A DNA stretch of 64,000 nucleotides from Lepidodermella squamata (lineage: Eukaryota; Gastrotricha). The DNA lies in assembly GCA_047495785.1 (NCBI GenBank), contig JBLDXI010000029.1:248001-312000 (forward strand), in the 5' to 3' direction. Numbering within the stretch: the stretch's first letter is position 1; each line of letters begins with the position of its first letter. The notes beneath the pieces are model-generated. The model did no database searches and was not told where the DNA came from. It saw only the letters and a list, made by a program, of their open reading frames with translations. Below, in pieces: positions 33,601 through 44,936 of the stretch. Both the position numbers and the translations under genes were made by a program.

Positions 33601-36600
33601 ACGACCGGGAACATTCTGATGAAGAAAGAAGCCTAGGATGGTTATTGCCAGCCTTTGCTATCGTTCAGCTGAAATGCAACGAAGGATTCCAAGTCGTTAA
33701 CGGATCTGACTTAGCTATTTGCCAAAAAAGAGGCAAGCTTCAACCAAAACTTGGAACATGTGCACCTGTTCAGGTAAGCAAATTAGTTGTGATTTTCTTT
33801 CTACTGTACGGTTGTTTGTTATAATTTCACGGGAAAATTAGAGATAGCATGATTTTGACCTGCCAAACTTTGAAGTAATAGCCTTTTCCTGAACTGCTTT
33901 CCCGGCAATTTTTTTAATTGAAATTGTCTCCTTACAGAAAGGTCAGGATGGATACGGCGTCACAATAGCACGGGCGCCTGGGATGTCAGCAGCAAATGCT
34001 GATCAACAACTCACTACGAGTCAGAATCCCCACTCGAATGAATCTGAACTTCAGGAGCAGCTGATGAAAGCGAGTTCTGGCGGCGATCTCGAAGAAGTGA
34101 TGCGATTGCTTGCCCTGGGGTATTTGGATGTTAACTGGGTGGATGCCGGTGGCTCTACGGCGATTCATAAAGCTGTCGCTTCGAAGAATTCTCTGATTGT
34201 TGCTGCTCTGTTGGATGCCGGGGCTGATATCAACTCGCGAACCAAGGATGGCGGAACGCCGCTGATAGAAGCTGTCTACCTCAAGGCAAAAAATGTCGTG
34301 GAATTGCTTCTGAATCGAGGTGCCGATCGAGAGCTTGCTAAGAGTGATGGCGCTTCGGCGTACAATTTCGCAGAATGGGGCGGCGATAAAGAGATCGTTG
34401 AAATGATGCGACAAACCGAGCATGAAGTAAGTTTTCGAATGGAGTTATGAAAAGCTGACTTCAATTATTGCAATATATCGTGTGATTACTATTAATGATT
34501 GCCTTGCTTTCTTACAGCTTGAAACTACAACCATACAAGTGACGACGGAGGAGGACCTCACGATAAAGCAACAGCTGCTGATCGATGCTGCTGGTCGTGG
34601 TGATTCGAACGAAGTCGAGCGTTTACTTGCAATCAAAAACCTCGATGTTGAGTGGAGGGATTCAGAAGGATCCGCTGCGATTCACAAAGCAGTAAAATCT
34701 AAAAACCCGCAAGTCTTAAATATTCTCTTGGCTGTTGGGGCTGATGTCAACTCTCGAACACGGGATGGCGGAACGCCTTTGATCGAAGCTATCTACCATA
34801 AGGCGAAAGATGTTGTGAAATTGCTGCTGGATCGAGGTGCGGATCGGGATATCGCGAAAAATGACGGGGCCACAGCTTACAACTTTGCGGAATGGAGCGG
34901 TGACAAAGATATAATTAGCCTAGTTCACAGGGGTAGCAATCGCGTGAGTCTTTACTTATATAATATTATTTTCTATCTTTGAGCCAAATTATATTTTTAG
35001 AATATTGCATCAAGTATCCCGCATGTCGCAACAACAGCTTCGAATAGCGATGACTTTCAATTAACGCTTTTCAATGCAGCTTCTGCGAAAAACCTGGGCG
35101 AAGTGGCGCGCCTCTTAGCCGTCGGCAAATTAGATCCGGCCTGGAGAGATTCAAGCGGTTTTGGAGCGATTCACAAATCCGTTTGCGATAAGAAGCCTGC
35201 CATAGCAGCGGCTTTGCTCGACGCCGGGGCTGATATCGAATCGCTGACAGCGACGGGCGCGACGCCACTCATCGAAGCGATCTTTTGCCAGGCGAAAGAA
35301 ACAATTCGGTTTCTGCTGGAACGCGGCGCTAATGTGGCAGCTAGGAAGTATGACGGGGCGTCAGTTGAGAACTTCGCTGAATGGACGAACGATGCCGAAA
35401 TTGTTTCGTTGGTCAAAGAATTCAGAGGCAAGGTGAGTCGGAAGGTTTTGAGATTGTAAATCAGAGACAATTTACTGCCGGGAATCGAAATGTCATCCTT
35501 TTCTTATCCTATCCGCTGAACAAAATGCCTTGATCCGGGGGTGTTATAGAATACAGAGCTCGTTTGTCTCTTTTTTTCAGCTCAAGTCGTCAACAGTTCT
35601 TCCCACTGTCACCACTGTAGTCCCAACTTCAGTTTTACAACAACGCTTAAACGATGCGGCAGGTCGGGGCGACATATCTACAGTCGAAGAAATATTAAAA
35701 CACCCAGATCTTGACATAAACTGGCGTGATCTAGGCGGCAAAACAGCAATGCATCGAGCTGCTTACGCTGGCCATGAGAAAGTGATTGATGTGCTGATCG
35801 CAGAAGCGGGAGCCTCAATTGATGCGAGAGGCATTGATGGTGTAACGCCGTTGATTGAGGCCACTTCGCGAGCCAGGCAGGATCTGGTGAAAATGCTCCT
35901 CGAACGAGGGGCGGACTGCTTCCTAGCGAAGGCAACTGGAGAGACGGCATTCGACCTGGCAAGACGCAACGGCTACTCTGGCATTATTCACCTTTTCACT
36001 CAACATAGTGACAGAGTGAGTTTTCTATCATTTACTCGCCAAATCCTTGTCTTGCTGGGTATGCTGATTCTATTTGGAAGTGTGTTTCCAATCTAATTAT
36101 GCCTTGGCAAAAGAAGTCCCAAGTTTTCCTAATGTAATCTGCAATTATTTTCAGGCTTATCGAATAATGATTGCGGAAAATGGTCGATTACTTGGCGCGG
36201 CTGTTGCTAGCAACAATTTGGAGGAACTGCGGAAAGTTATAGCTTACGATCCCGTTGATGTGAAATGGCGAGATGAGCGGTTGGTCGATGGAATTCAGAA
36301 TGCAACAGCACTGCACCGGGCTATTGTTACTAATGCCTCGCTCAACGTAGTGAAAGCTCTTCTGAACGCTGGCGCTGAGATCGAATCTAGAGAATCCAAG
36401 TATGGTCATACTGCTCTCAGCTTGGCGATTAAGTCAATGGCGAGTCCGGAAATCGTGAAATTGCTTCTCGATCACGGTGCCAGCGCCGAAATTCTGTTTG
36501 GGCCGGAAAACATGACGCCTCTGATGCTCGCATCTGTAAATGGTGATGTTGAAGCTATCAAAATACTTTTGGAGAAAAAGGCTGCAATTCGGGCGAAGGG

Positions 36601-38249
36601 CAGTCTGGGTTTAACTGCGTTGCACTACGCGATTGTTCACAATAACACCGAAGCAGCTCGTCAGCTCCTGAATGCTGGGGCTGATCTTGAAGCGAAAGAT
36701 GTTGATGGTTATACCCCGCTTATTGTAGCCGCCTGTTATGGGAGAGTAGACATTCTGAAAGATCTACTCAAAGCAGGTGCGAACGTGCAAGCGAAATCAA
36801 ATAATGGCACGACGGCGTTGGATTTGGCTGAGGTCCGTAATCAGAAAGATGCGGCCGAGCTTCTTGAGCTGTACGAGGTGAGTGATTTTTCCTACAACTC
36901 AAAACCGTTCTCTTCATTCTATCTACTTTCTCCGATGTACGTATTTTAGGTGAGCATGGACGAAGTCAGTCGCAGACTCGGCGATGCAGCCGCTGCGAAC
37001 AACACAAAAGTAGTACGGGAGATCATTGAAACAGGCCGCGCCGACGTTAACTGGCACGACAGTCGTGTTTCGGAAGACATTCTTCGAAACCCAACCGCAC
37101 TTCACCGCGCTGTTCACGCGACTGCTCACACTGAAATCGTCGAACTGCTTCTCAACGCAAGTGCCGATATCGAAGCTCGGGAAGCGAAAATCGGTGCTAC
37201 GCCACTTGCGATCGCATGCCGCCGTCCAAACTTGGCAACAGTGCGGCTTCTGATCGAGCGGGGGGCGAACGTGAATGCGCAGTCGAGTCAAGGAATGACG
37301 CCACTCATGCGTGCCTCTAGCTCCGGAATGGTTGCGAACGCTGAGTTGCTGCTCGCAAATGGGGCCGATGCGAAAATTGCGAGTTTAAAGGGCGAAACAG
37401 CGCTTCATTTCGCTGTCAGTCGTAATAATTCCCAACTTGTGCGATTGCTGCTGGAACGAGGCGCTCCTGTGAATGCGAAAATGGCTGGAGTTACTACGCC
37501 GCTTATAATGGCAGCGAGTATCGGCTCACTGGACGTTGTTCGGTTACTACTCGCGGCTGGTGCTAATGTCAGTGCGATGGACAAGTTAGGCCGAACAGCT
37601 GCGGCTATCGCAACGGCTCAAAATCATCTTGCTGCAGCTGCACTCATAGCCAAGTTCAAGGTAAAACCAGTTATTCCTGAGTTTAAACAGGATTTGAAGG
37701 TTTTATTTTCACCAAAGTCGCTTCGAGGAATTTCCTTCAGCTTACCCTCCGCAACTACATTTCTTTCATGTAATTTTATTTCATTCTCAGATTCCGACTG
37801 CTGAGCTGGCAGCTCTACTTTGCGAGGCTTCGTGTAGCGGCGAATCACCCACGATCGAAGGCCTCCTCGCCATTCGACGCATCGACTTAAATAGCAAAAT
37901 CTGCGTCCACAATATTGACCAATTAACTACAGTTAGAATGACGCCTCTTCATCAAGCTGTTCGGTGTAAGAAAACGCAGATCATTCAGCTACTGCTCGAC
38001 AGGGGCAACAAAGTCAACGCACTAGATTCCAATGGTGCAACACCTCTCATTTGGGCTGGTTACATTGGATCAACTCCTGTTGTTAAGCAGCTGATTGGCA
38101 AGGGAGCAGGAAAAGATGCTAAAATGAAGAATGGAGGGACGGCTCTGATGATGGCGGCTAAGAACGGTCACGTCGAAACTGCACGGTACTTGATCAGCCT
38201 CGGCGCTAATGCTACAGGCTGCGCGTGGGAGCCTTGTTTTTCTGGCTGA
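30631..38249 (+). CDS. G11: giant secreted ankyrin-sushi-ankyrin protein, 12 exons
   Basis: Exons: 30631-30722, 30979-31922, 32308-33021, 33149-33499, 33550-33773, 33938-34426, 34518-34943, 35001-35432, 35581-36015, 36155-36877, 36950-37660, 37791-38249; exactly 6000 nt, 1999 residues. Signal peptide exon (phase 2), two N-terminal ankyrin exons (to residue 583), three sushi modules (584-775), then seven consecutive phase 0-0 ankyrin exons. Exons 6-9 (163, 142, 144, 145 codons) are tandem copies of one four-repeat module. Exons 10-11 (241, 237) are a longer module. The last exon ends GANATGCAWEPC plus three residues. Thr/Ser-rich linkers open exons 7-9. The N-terminal half aligns in order with G5 and G16. 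Extracellular location is inferred from the signal peptide and sushi modules. Twelve exons joined with no frame break gives good support. Confidence 0.85.
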
Positions 38250-39368
38250 CAATTATAAACCTTTTTATGTTTCGAATTTTAGTAAAAAAGTCATTTTCTT
38301 GTGACCTTTGTCATAGCTGATGTCAGAAAGACCTTGAGGACAAATAATAGCTTTCGCTTATACGCTAAAATACGCTCACGTTTCATAAAAAGCAATTTAA
38401 AGTTTTGGCTAGTTGTTCGTTGTGTGTTTTACCAGCTGCTTAAATTAAAATTTCTAATGTTTTCATCATAGTATGAATCATTATTATTATGCCAATTCCA
38501 TACGTAAAATTTAGCGCAAAATTACGATGCATAGAAATGCGAATAGCTGGTATTAGGCAACAAGTACCGTTCTCGTTTTCGGTGTTGCCATGAGCAAAGC
38601 CTTTTTTACCGAGGTTAAAAAATCGCGAAATATAGATAATCAAAAAGAGATCTCGACGTATACCGTTCCTGCTGAATTGTACGCTCACCATATTGTTCGA
38701 TTTGTTTACTCACCATACTACCACAATAGCAGAATTTAAAATATGCATACTTTGAGCAAATCACAAATCCGATCGAATTGAGAAAAACAAATTTCGCAAC
38801 CAGGACCGCCTTGAAAAACTAAATAGGATAGACTGAAAACATCTCTTTCGAAAAATGGTGTCGCTTGCTATGGCTCCGATGGCTCCGACTTTTACCCGCT
38901 GTTATGACGAAGTGCAAAGCGATTTGTTTGATGCTAGCTCGCTTGTTTCTTGTCACTCACATCCAAGCTGCTGTATGCCTAGTTATACAATTATAACTAG
39001 CGATATATTATCTGGTTTATGTTTCCTGTGACACGAAACGCTCTGCAGAGCGAAAAAATATCACCGCTCCGTTTGGCGGAGCCTGTTACTCAATTTGCCA
39101 ACTCTTTTAACTTTTAACTTATTACACTGTGAGCAAAACGGCTCTTTATTTTTCATTTCATAATAGCCAGCATCTATTGGCATGTGACGACTAGACTCAC
39201 TACGAGGCAGTCACCCAGTCGATAAAGAGGTAAAAATGCGTAGCCCGTTTCCCGCCGCTCGTTTGCACAGGTGCTTTGCGTTAGAAAATGTTTAGCACTT
39301 CTGTTAGGCTGGGTATCAAAAAATTGCTGCTTTCACCGAATTTTATTTTTGAAAATAATAAAGAAACC
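38250..39368. other. Spacer between G11 and the first SLC35-like gene
   Basis: AT-rich. Short GC-rich palindromes occur near 39039-39085 (CGCTCTGCAGAGCG and CGCTCCGTTTGGCGGAGC). No coding frame supported except the possible upstream start at 39288 of the next gene. Confidence 0.4.
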
Positions 39369-40455
39369 ATGGGGACAGATCTGGGCGTAGGATTCACAGC
39401 CCTTTTCTCTTCATCACTCGTAAAATGCCTCAACCGGATTCTCCTGAAATCGCTAACATCGCCGAGCTCTGCAGAACAGCTAACCGTGCTGTACGTCATG
39501 CTGGTTCGGCCAATCACAATGGCTTTCTTCGCCATTCCTTTCGTGACACTAACGAAGTCGCCATTTTTTACATTCACGGGACGCGAATGGGTACTACTCG
39601 TGACTCGGTCTGTGGTTGCTTTCGTATCAGCAGGTGCGAATGCATTCGCCGTCACGTTGATTTCACTGTCAGATTTGACGACGATAACTTCTGTAACGCC
39701 TATGGTAACCTCATTTGTAAGTTGGCCAATCCTTGGCGAGAGACCCAAGCTATCGGATTTCCCGATCTTCTTAGTTATGATGTCAGGTATGCTTGTGAAA
39801 CCGCGACTCCAAGTAATGATTTTATCCTTATTTGTTAAAGGAATACTTTTCATCATTCAGCCGAGGTTCATGTTCGGTGGCTCTAATGACTACGCACCGC
39901 CCAACCAAGTAGGCGTGATGCTTGGCATTCTGTCCATTTTAGGCAGGGTATGATTTAGTGGAAATTTTATTCATGAGCTGTAGGATTTCTGCCTTCTAGT
40001 GTTTGAATCATACGAGCACTCGAGGGCTTCGAAATGTCCCTACAGCCAGCGCAACCTTTGTCTACAGTCTTGTTTCTTCCTTCATCTGTATAGCTATCAA
40101 TCTGGCTTTCGACAACTCGCCACTGCCGTGTTTGACGCTATCACGCTTTGAAACCCTCCTCGGTGGGCTTTTCATGTTGGTCGACATAACCATGAGCAAA
40201 TATGCCGGTCGATTCTTGCCAGCAGCGTTCTTGTCCCTCGGCGCAGGGATTGAACTGATCTTGCAGCTTCTCATTCAGCTGATATTTTTCGACAACGAGG
40301 TGAAACTGTTCAACCTAATTGGAGCGCTAATTGTAATATCGGCCTTTGGACTTATTGCTATGCGGAATTGGGTGGTCGAGTATAACGACGATGAAAAGCG
40401 CGCCGTTTGGATTAGTCGAAAACCCGGCTGTTTTATGAAGTTTCTTAATTTGTAG
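39369..40455 (+). CDS. EamA/DMT-superfamily (SLC35-like) membrane transporter, copy 1
   Basis: Exons 39369-39786, 39841-39947, 40000-40455; 326 residues. The start at 39369 (ACCATGG) is preferred over the in-frame ATG at 39288 because the paralog begins at the matching place. About ten hydrophobic segments in two halves follow the drug/metabolite transporter layout. The hallmark is TPMVTSFVSWPILGERPKLSDFP at the end of the first half. A second half contains LSRFETLLGG and NLIGALIVISAFGLI. It most resembles the SLC35F/G-like branch; the substrate cannot be told. It forms a tandem pair with the gene at 41780-43378, with exon lengths 418, 107 and 456 in both. Confidence 0.83.
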
Positions 40456-40612
40456 GTGTCACTTGACGGCAGTAGTTGCCGACAGTTTGCACTGATAGTT
40501 TTTAGTCTTACCTCGCGCATCGCGTGAAGAATGATAGGCTGACTATATGGAAGCCAAGACGGAGCCTCAAGATGACAAAATAAAAAACCTGTGACTCCTA
40601 TACCCATATAAA

Positions 40613-41057
40613 TCATGAGACGTAGCTAGGACGCCACAGCTGGGTTGTTTACGAGTTGGCAGAGATAATTAGGGTCAAAGGTCACTTTTTGAAAATAATG
40701 AGATGAATCACCTCATTAAATATTCGCGTTCTTTTCATCCTATTCTTATGTTGTCCAAAGTCAGGTTAAAGGTTCCTTTGATTCAGGCGCAATCAATCGA
40801 TAATTAATGATAAGGTAAGTGTGCATAATTCGTTACAAAAACGGTCTTTTTGCGCCATTTCTGCCACCGCGCGCTCATTTCGAAATTTGAACTTAATATT
40901 TTTTAAATTTCAGATATTAATAAAATAATTGTTTTTATAAATCCAATTGTTTCAAAAGGCAAATTATTCAGAATATTCAGAGATAAGCATGCATAACGCC
41001 AACGTGTCACTTTGTATGGCGGGATTCATGCTTCGGCGTCCTAGCTACGTCTCATGA
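40613..41057. mobile_element. 445 bp element with about 24 bp terminal inverted repeats
   Basis: TCATGAGACGTAGCTAGGAC at the left end is repeated in reverse complement at the right end (ending GTCTCATGA at 41057), with GACGCC/GGCGTC inside. The interior is AT-rich without a long frame. Probably a non-autonomous DNA transposon between the two SLC35-like copies. Confidence 0.7.
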
Positions 41058-41779
41058 CTAGTGGTTCCACAATGTAAACGAGCGTAAAAGTGGTGAATTA
41101 CTGCGGCAAAAAACAATTGTTACCAAAAGCTTTATGGATTGCACGAATGTTTCATCCGGGAGTCATAGCAACGGATCGATTGACCAATCAACATGCGCAT
41201 CGGATTGGACATCGGATTGGATTGGTACCACTATCATTATAAGTTACATTGAAACGTTGGTCCAAAGAAACTTGTTCGGCTATTATTGCGGTTTACAGTG
41301 TACAGTTTACAGTTCGCTGGCCTGCTACCTGCCAGCCGTTGATCACGAAGCTACGAGCCATGCCTCAAAAACATTAGCCGCGTTTTCTTTCGATGTAGCC
41401 TCGTGACAAATTGCCACAAATTGGCTGAATGGCTTGTGGCGTGTGAACAAATATAAAATAAGCTAAATTTCCTGGACCCATTATTCTTGTTTGCTACACA
41501 CTCATCTTTCGCTGATGGCGGATCAGAGAAATGTTTTCGTAGTGCATGCGCATAGCAAAAATGATTTTTTCATTTTCAAATTGCGCTTTCACGTAAAATA
41601 AAAAATATGCTCACTTGGTGGTGGTAGTAAAACTTTAAGCGGTTCTGCGTTTGTTCAGTTGTTCTTTTAACATTTTTGTTAGTGCTAAGGCGCTCTTAGG
41701 TGCGAGTTGAGTTTCAAATGATTGCTAGGTCCGTTTAGAAAAGTTTAACCATTTAGAAATTGAAAAACCAAGGAAACAC
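41058..41779. other. Spacer upstream of the second SLC35-like gene
   Basis: Contains a short tandem ATCGGATTGG repeat near 41198-41225 and a 90-codon frame (41134-41406) without recognisable features. It presumably includes the promoter of the downstream gene. Confidence 0.4.
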
Positions 41780-43378
41780 ATGGGCTCAGATCTCGCCATA
41801 GGCTTATCTGCCCTGCTAGCTTCATCGCTTGTAAAATGCCTGAACAGACTTCTACTCAAATTACTTACGTCGACCGGCTCTTCAGAGCAGCTAACCGTGC
41901 TATACGTCTTGCTAGTTCGGCCAATTACAATGGCTATTTTCGCCGTGCCATACGTGACGCTGAGAAAAGCGTCATTCTTCACATTCACAGGTCGCGAATG
42001 GCTCATGCTGATACTTCGATCCGTCGTCGCCTTTGTATCTGCCACGTCAAACGCCTTCGCTGTAACGATGATTTCAATGGCTGATTTGACAACTATCACT
42101 TCCGTCACGCCCATTGTGACGGCATTCTTCAGTTGGCCCATCTTAGGCGAACGACCCAAACTATCGGATTTCCCGATTTTCCTCGTCATGCTTTTAGGTA
42201 AACTTTAAAGAGAAATACTAATGTAATTATCCATTAGGAAAAACTAGGTCAATCATGAGAAAAGTTTCAGACGGGCGAAAGGGCTCATTCGACAATGTTA
42301 GCTAATTAGCTTACATTTTCTGATAGACCCTCTCATTCGTCTACCGTTTGGGCCATAGTCTCTATTTACATGCAAAAACCAAAAACATGGCCCATTGGAC
42401 GGTAGACGAATTATTAGCTTGTACTGATTACTGATGACAATATTTGCTCTTGGACCGGTACATGCTAATAGCCTGAGCTTTATAATAGTATAGCAGTGTA
42501 CCTCAAGCCTAAAGGGAGTGATGGGGGAGTAATAGGGATTGGTTTCCCGGAGTTAAATTGTAACAATAAAAAACTCTCTTTCGAGAGTCTGGATTAAAAC
42601 CATCGGATTCTCAATATCGCGGGTGGTTTTGAGTCATGTTTAGTGTTAATAAGCGTCAGGCAGTGAGAGGGAAAACCCTTCATGTTGCAGAGAAACACTA
42701 AACAACCGCCCACCACGTTCTCCATTGACATTAACATACAATTGCTTCAATTTTCCTTAAAAGGCATAATTTTCGTCGTTCAACCGCAATTCATTTTCGG
42801 CTGGTCCGCTGACTACGCTCCACCGAACCACGTTGGAGTGATACTTGGCATCGTGTCAATTATAGCAAGGGTATCGCACTACTCTAACTCACCTGCTTAT
42901 TCTCCATTTTAATTGTTAACAGTGCCTAAACCACACGAGCATTCGCGGACTTCATGCTGTACCTACGGCCAGTGCTACATTCATCTACGCCACAATATGC
43001 TCTGTCATCACCATAGTAATCACACTGCCCTTCGATCAAACGCGCCTGCCTTGTTTGACGCTATCACGCTTCGAAACCGTCCTCGGTGGGCTTCTGATGC
43101 TGGTCGACATTACCATGAGCACATATGCCGGTGGATTCCTGCCAGCACCTTTTCTGTCGCTCGGCGCGGGGATTGAGTTGGTCCTGCAACTTATCATTCA
43201 GCTGATATTTTACGACAGTGAGGTGAAAATGTTCAACCTAATTGGAGCGCTCATTGTAATATCAGCTTTCGGATTGATCGCCACCCGAAATATCATTGTC
43301 GAAAAGTATGCTGATGAAAAGCGTCGAACCAGATTGGAGAAAGATCGTTCTTGCTGCTTGACATTTCTTACAATTTAG
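41780..43378 (+). CDS. EamA/DMT-superfamily (SLC35-like) membrane transporter, copy 2
   Basis: Exons 41780-42197, 42764-42870, 42923-43378; 326 residues, the same exon lengths and phases (1, 0) as the copy at 39369. The conserved TPIVTAFFSWPILGERPKL and LSRFETVLGGLLMLVDITMS blocks are retained, with many substitutions elsewhere, so the duplication is not recent. Upstream of the ATG the frame is open to a TAG at 41726-41728 but has no other Met. Intron 1 is enlarged to 566 bp and holds a small palindrome. Substrate unknown; predicted to lie in an internal or plasma membrane. Confidence 0.83.
42335..42412. repeat. Short inverted repeat in intron 1 of SLC35-like copy 2
   Basis: ATTCGTCTACCGT...GGGCCAT at the left is matched by ATGGCCCA...ACGGTAGACGAAT at the right around a 30 base loop. 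It could be a minimal MITE or a hairpin. No target duplication is clear. Confidence 0.6.
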
Positions 43379-43590
43379 CATCAATCACAGGGTGGTATTC
43401 ACTTATTTATTTGAAGACCATGATATCGATGATAGGATGATTTACAAGAAGAAAAAGATAATGCATCCGCAAGGTGCCAGGGTTGAGTAACTATTTATTT
43501 TTCACGCACAACACGCATAACCAGCTTGAAGAATGTTCCCTCTCAGTATCGTTCCAAGTGTTTTGAAAAACAGCGGATGGGATGGCAATC

Positions 43591-43774
43591 TACAGGGTGG
43601 CCAAAAAATTCCGCAGAGCGGGAATTCGCTGCGCATCAATTTAATGAGGAGTTTTAAAAAGTTGAAGAGTTTCAAGCCTTCTTTTGCCAACGGAACTCCA
43701 CAATTACTTGCAACTCCTCATTAAGATGATGCGCATCGAATTCCCGCTCTGCGGAATTTTTTGGTCACCCTGTA
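43591..43774. mobile_element. Mariner-type MITE, 184 bp
   Basis: Terminal inverted repeats of about 60 bp begin TACAGGGTGGCCAAAAAATT and end AATTTTTTGGTCACCCTGTA, a classical Tc1/mariner-like terminus with TA at both ends. The arms include TTCCGCAGAGCGGGAATTCG. The short core has no coding capacity. Confidence 0.85.
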
Positions 43775-43970
43775 TAACAAATCTTGTGACTTTTCTCGTT
43801 AACGCCCTTAGTGGAACCAGTTAAAATCCACAATTATCTGATTGGTCGGATGGTTTCAAGTCTGTGATTGGTTGGTTCAAAGAGCACGCGACACGCACCA
43901 TTTATTTCTATTTTTTTCTGCGATTATGAAAATTGAAATTTAGCGGAAAGTGACTACCTCTTGCCATCAA

Positions 43971-44043
43971 GCCGAGATAGCTCAGTTGGGAGAGCGTTAG
44001 ACTGAAGATCTAAAGGTCCCTGGTTCGATCCCGGGTCTCGGCG
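43971..44043 (+). tRNA. tRNA-Phe: tRNA-Phe (GAA)
   Basis: 73-base cloverleaf. Acceptor stem GCCGAGA pairs with TCTCGGC, discriminator G; D-arm GCTCAGTTGGGAGAGC; anticodon arm TTAGACTGAAGATCTAA with GAA at 44004-44006; T-arm CCTGGTTCGATCCCGGG. It closely matches the known animal tRNA-Phe. No intron; CCA is not encoded. Confidence 0.96.
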
Positions 44044-44112
44044 TACCTTTTTGCGCCGTAATTGGCCTATCCTAATTGCCACGTTAGAAGCCCACGGGGG
44101 TTTTCTATCGCA

Positions 44113-44184
44113 GGCCCGTTGGTCTAGGGGTATGATTCTCGCTTCGGGTGCGAGAGGTCTCGGGTTCAATTCCCGAACGGGCCC
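44113..44184 (+). tRNA. tRNA-Pro: tRNA-Pro (CGG)
   Basis: 72-base cloverleaf. Acceptor stem GGCCCGT pairs with ACGGGCC, discriminator C; D-arm with GGTCTAGGGGTATGATT; anticodon arm CTCGCTTCGGGTGCGAG with CGG at 44145-44147; T-arm CTCGGGTTCAATTCCCGA. It matches the animal tRNA-Pro pattern. Confidence 0.96.
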
Positions 44185-44267
44185 ACTAGGTTTTTCTTCA
44201 TTTGAATTTCAACAAGCTATTGAAAATTCATCGCATAATCTTCACATTCAGTATTTATCTTCACACA

Positions 44268-44339
44268 TCCCTGATGGTCTAGTGGTTAGGATTCCGCGCT
44301 TTCACCGCGGCGGCCCGGGTTCGATTCCAAGTCAGGGAA
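44268..44339 (+). tRNA. tRNA-Glu: tRNA-Glu (TTC), possibly degenerate
   Basis: 72-base candidate. Acceptor stem TCCCTGA pairs with TCAGGGA, discriminator A; D-arm TGGTCTAGTGGTTAGGA; anticodon arm CCGCGCTTTCACCGCGG with TTC at 44301-44303; box B GGTTCGATTCC. The T stem pairs CCGGG with CCAAG, leaving two mismatches, so it may be a decaying copy. Confidence 0.82.
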
Positions 44340-44394
44340 AGTTTTGGTCCGAAATGAGGTTTTTTGCAAAAATCACTGCTTATCGCAAGAAATC

Positions 44395-44560
44395 GAGGGA
44401 GGCTTAGGGGATCGAACCTTCAATCGTCTGCTATCTGGGCAGACACTAACTGGGCAAGTTTTTGAAAAGCTGGCGCCCTTCGGGAGACTCGAACCGCAGA
44501 AACTGCGATTAACTGCTCACGGGAGACCAGGGTTCGAATCCCTGCCAAGGAGCTAGCTTT
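44395..44560. other. Two degenerate tRNA-like remnants
   Basis: A minus-strand GGTTCGATCCC near 44411-44421 is preceded by a stem TCTGC/GCAGA around the loop CCAGATA. A plus-strand GGTTCGAATCC at about 44531-44541 sits in a perfect T-stem CAGGG/CCCTG, with no matching acceptor stem. Both look like tRNA relics; neither folds fully by eye. Confidence 0.35.
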
Positions 44561-44936
44561 TTTCTCAGCTTTTCTTAGCTTTAAACTATGCGTAATGGCC
44601 AAAAATGTACAACCGCCCGTGTCGCGTGCTCTCTGAACCAACCAATCACAGACTTGAAACCGCCCGACCAATCAGATAATTGTGGATTCACTGGTTCCAC
44701 TAAGCCGTTGGCAAGGCAACACAACAGGATAGCAGCTGTTGTCAAGGGAGATTTTATTATTCAACTGTAAAGCTCCATCCTATTATCTTTTCTGCGTTTT
44801 CGACCCACCGATGAATCAGCCACGAGTTAATTTTCATATCCCATATTATTATTAAAAGTCGTCAGAGCTCAAGTGATTTTAATCATCGAAGGCCATTATA
44901 ACCATCATCAACAAGACACGAACAAGAAAACATAGA

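Larger units (their letters stand above)
43801..44710. repeat. Pair of about 95 bp inverted repeats flanking the tRNA cluster
   Basis: The left copy (43801-43896) contains CTTAGTGGAACCAG, ATTATCTGATTGGTCGG and GTGATTGGTTGGTTCA. The right copy (44618 to about 44710) is its reverse complement at roughly 90 percent identity. Between them lie three tRNA genes and two tRNA-like remnants, all within about 900 bp. Confidence 0.8.

Noticed and set aside
41134-41406. 90-codon frame upstream of the second transporter
   Set aside because: Contains simple repeats (ATCGGATTGG) and no features; judged non-coding.
44051-44671. Open frames overlapping the tRNA cluster on both strands
   Set aside because: They read through tRNA genes and show only the translation of tRNA arms.
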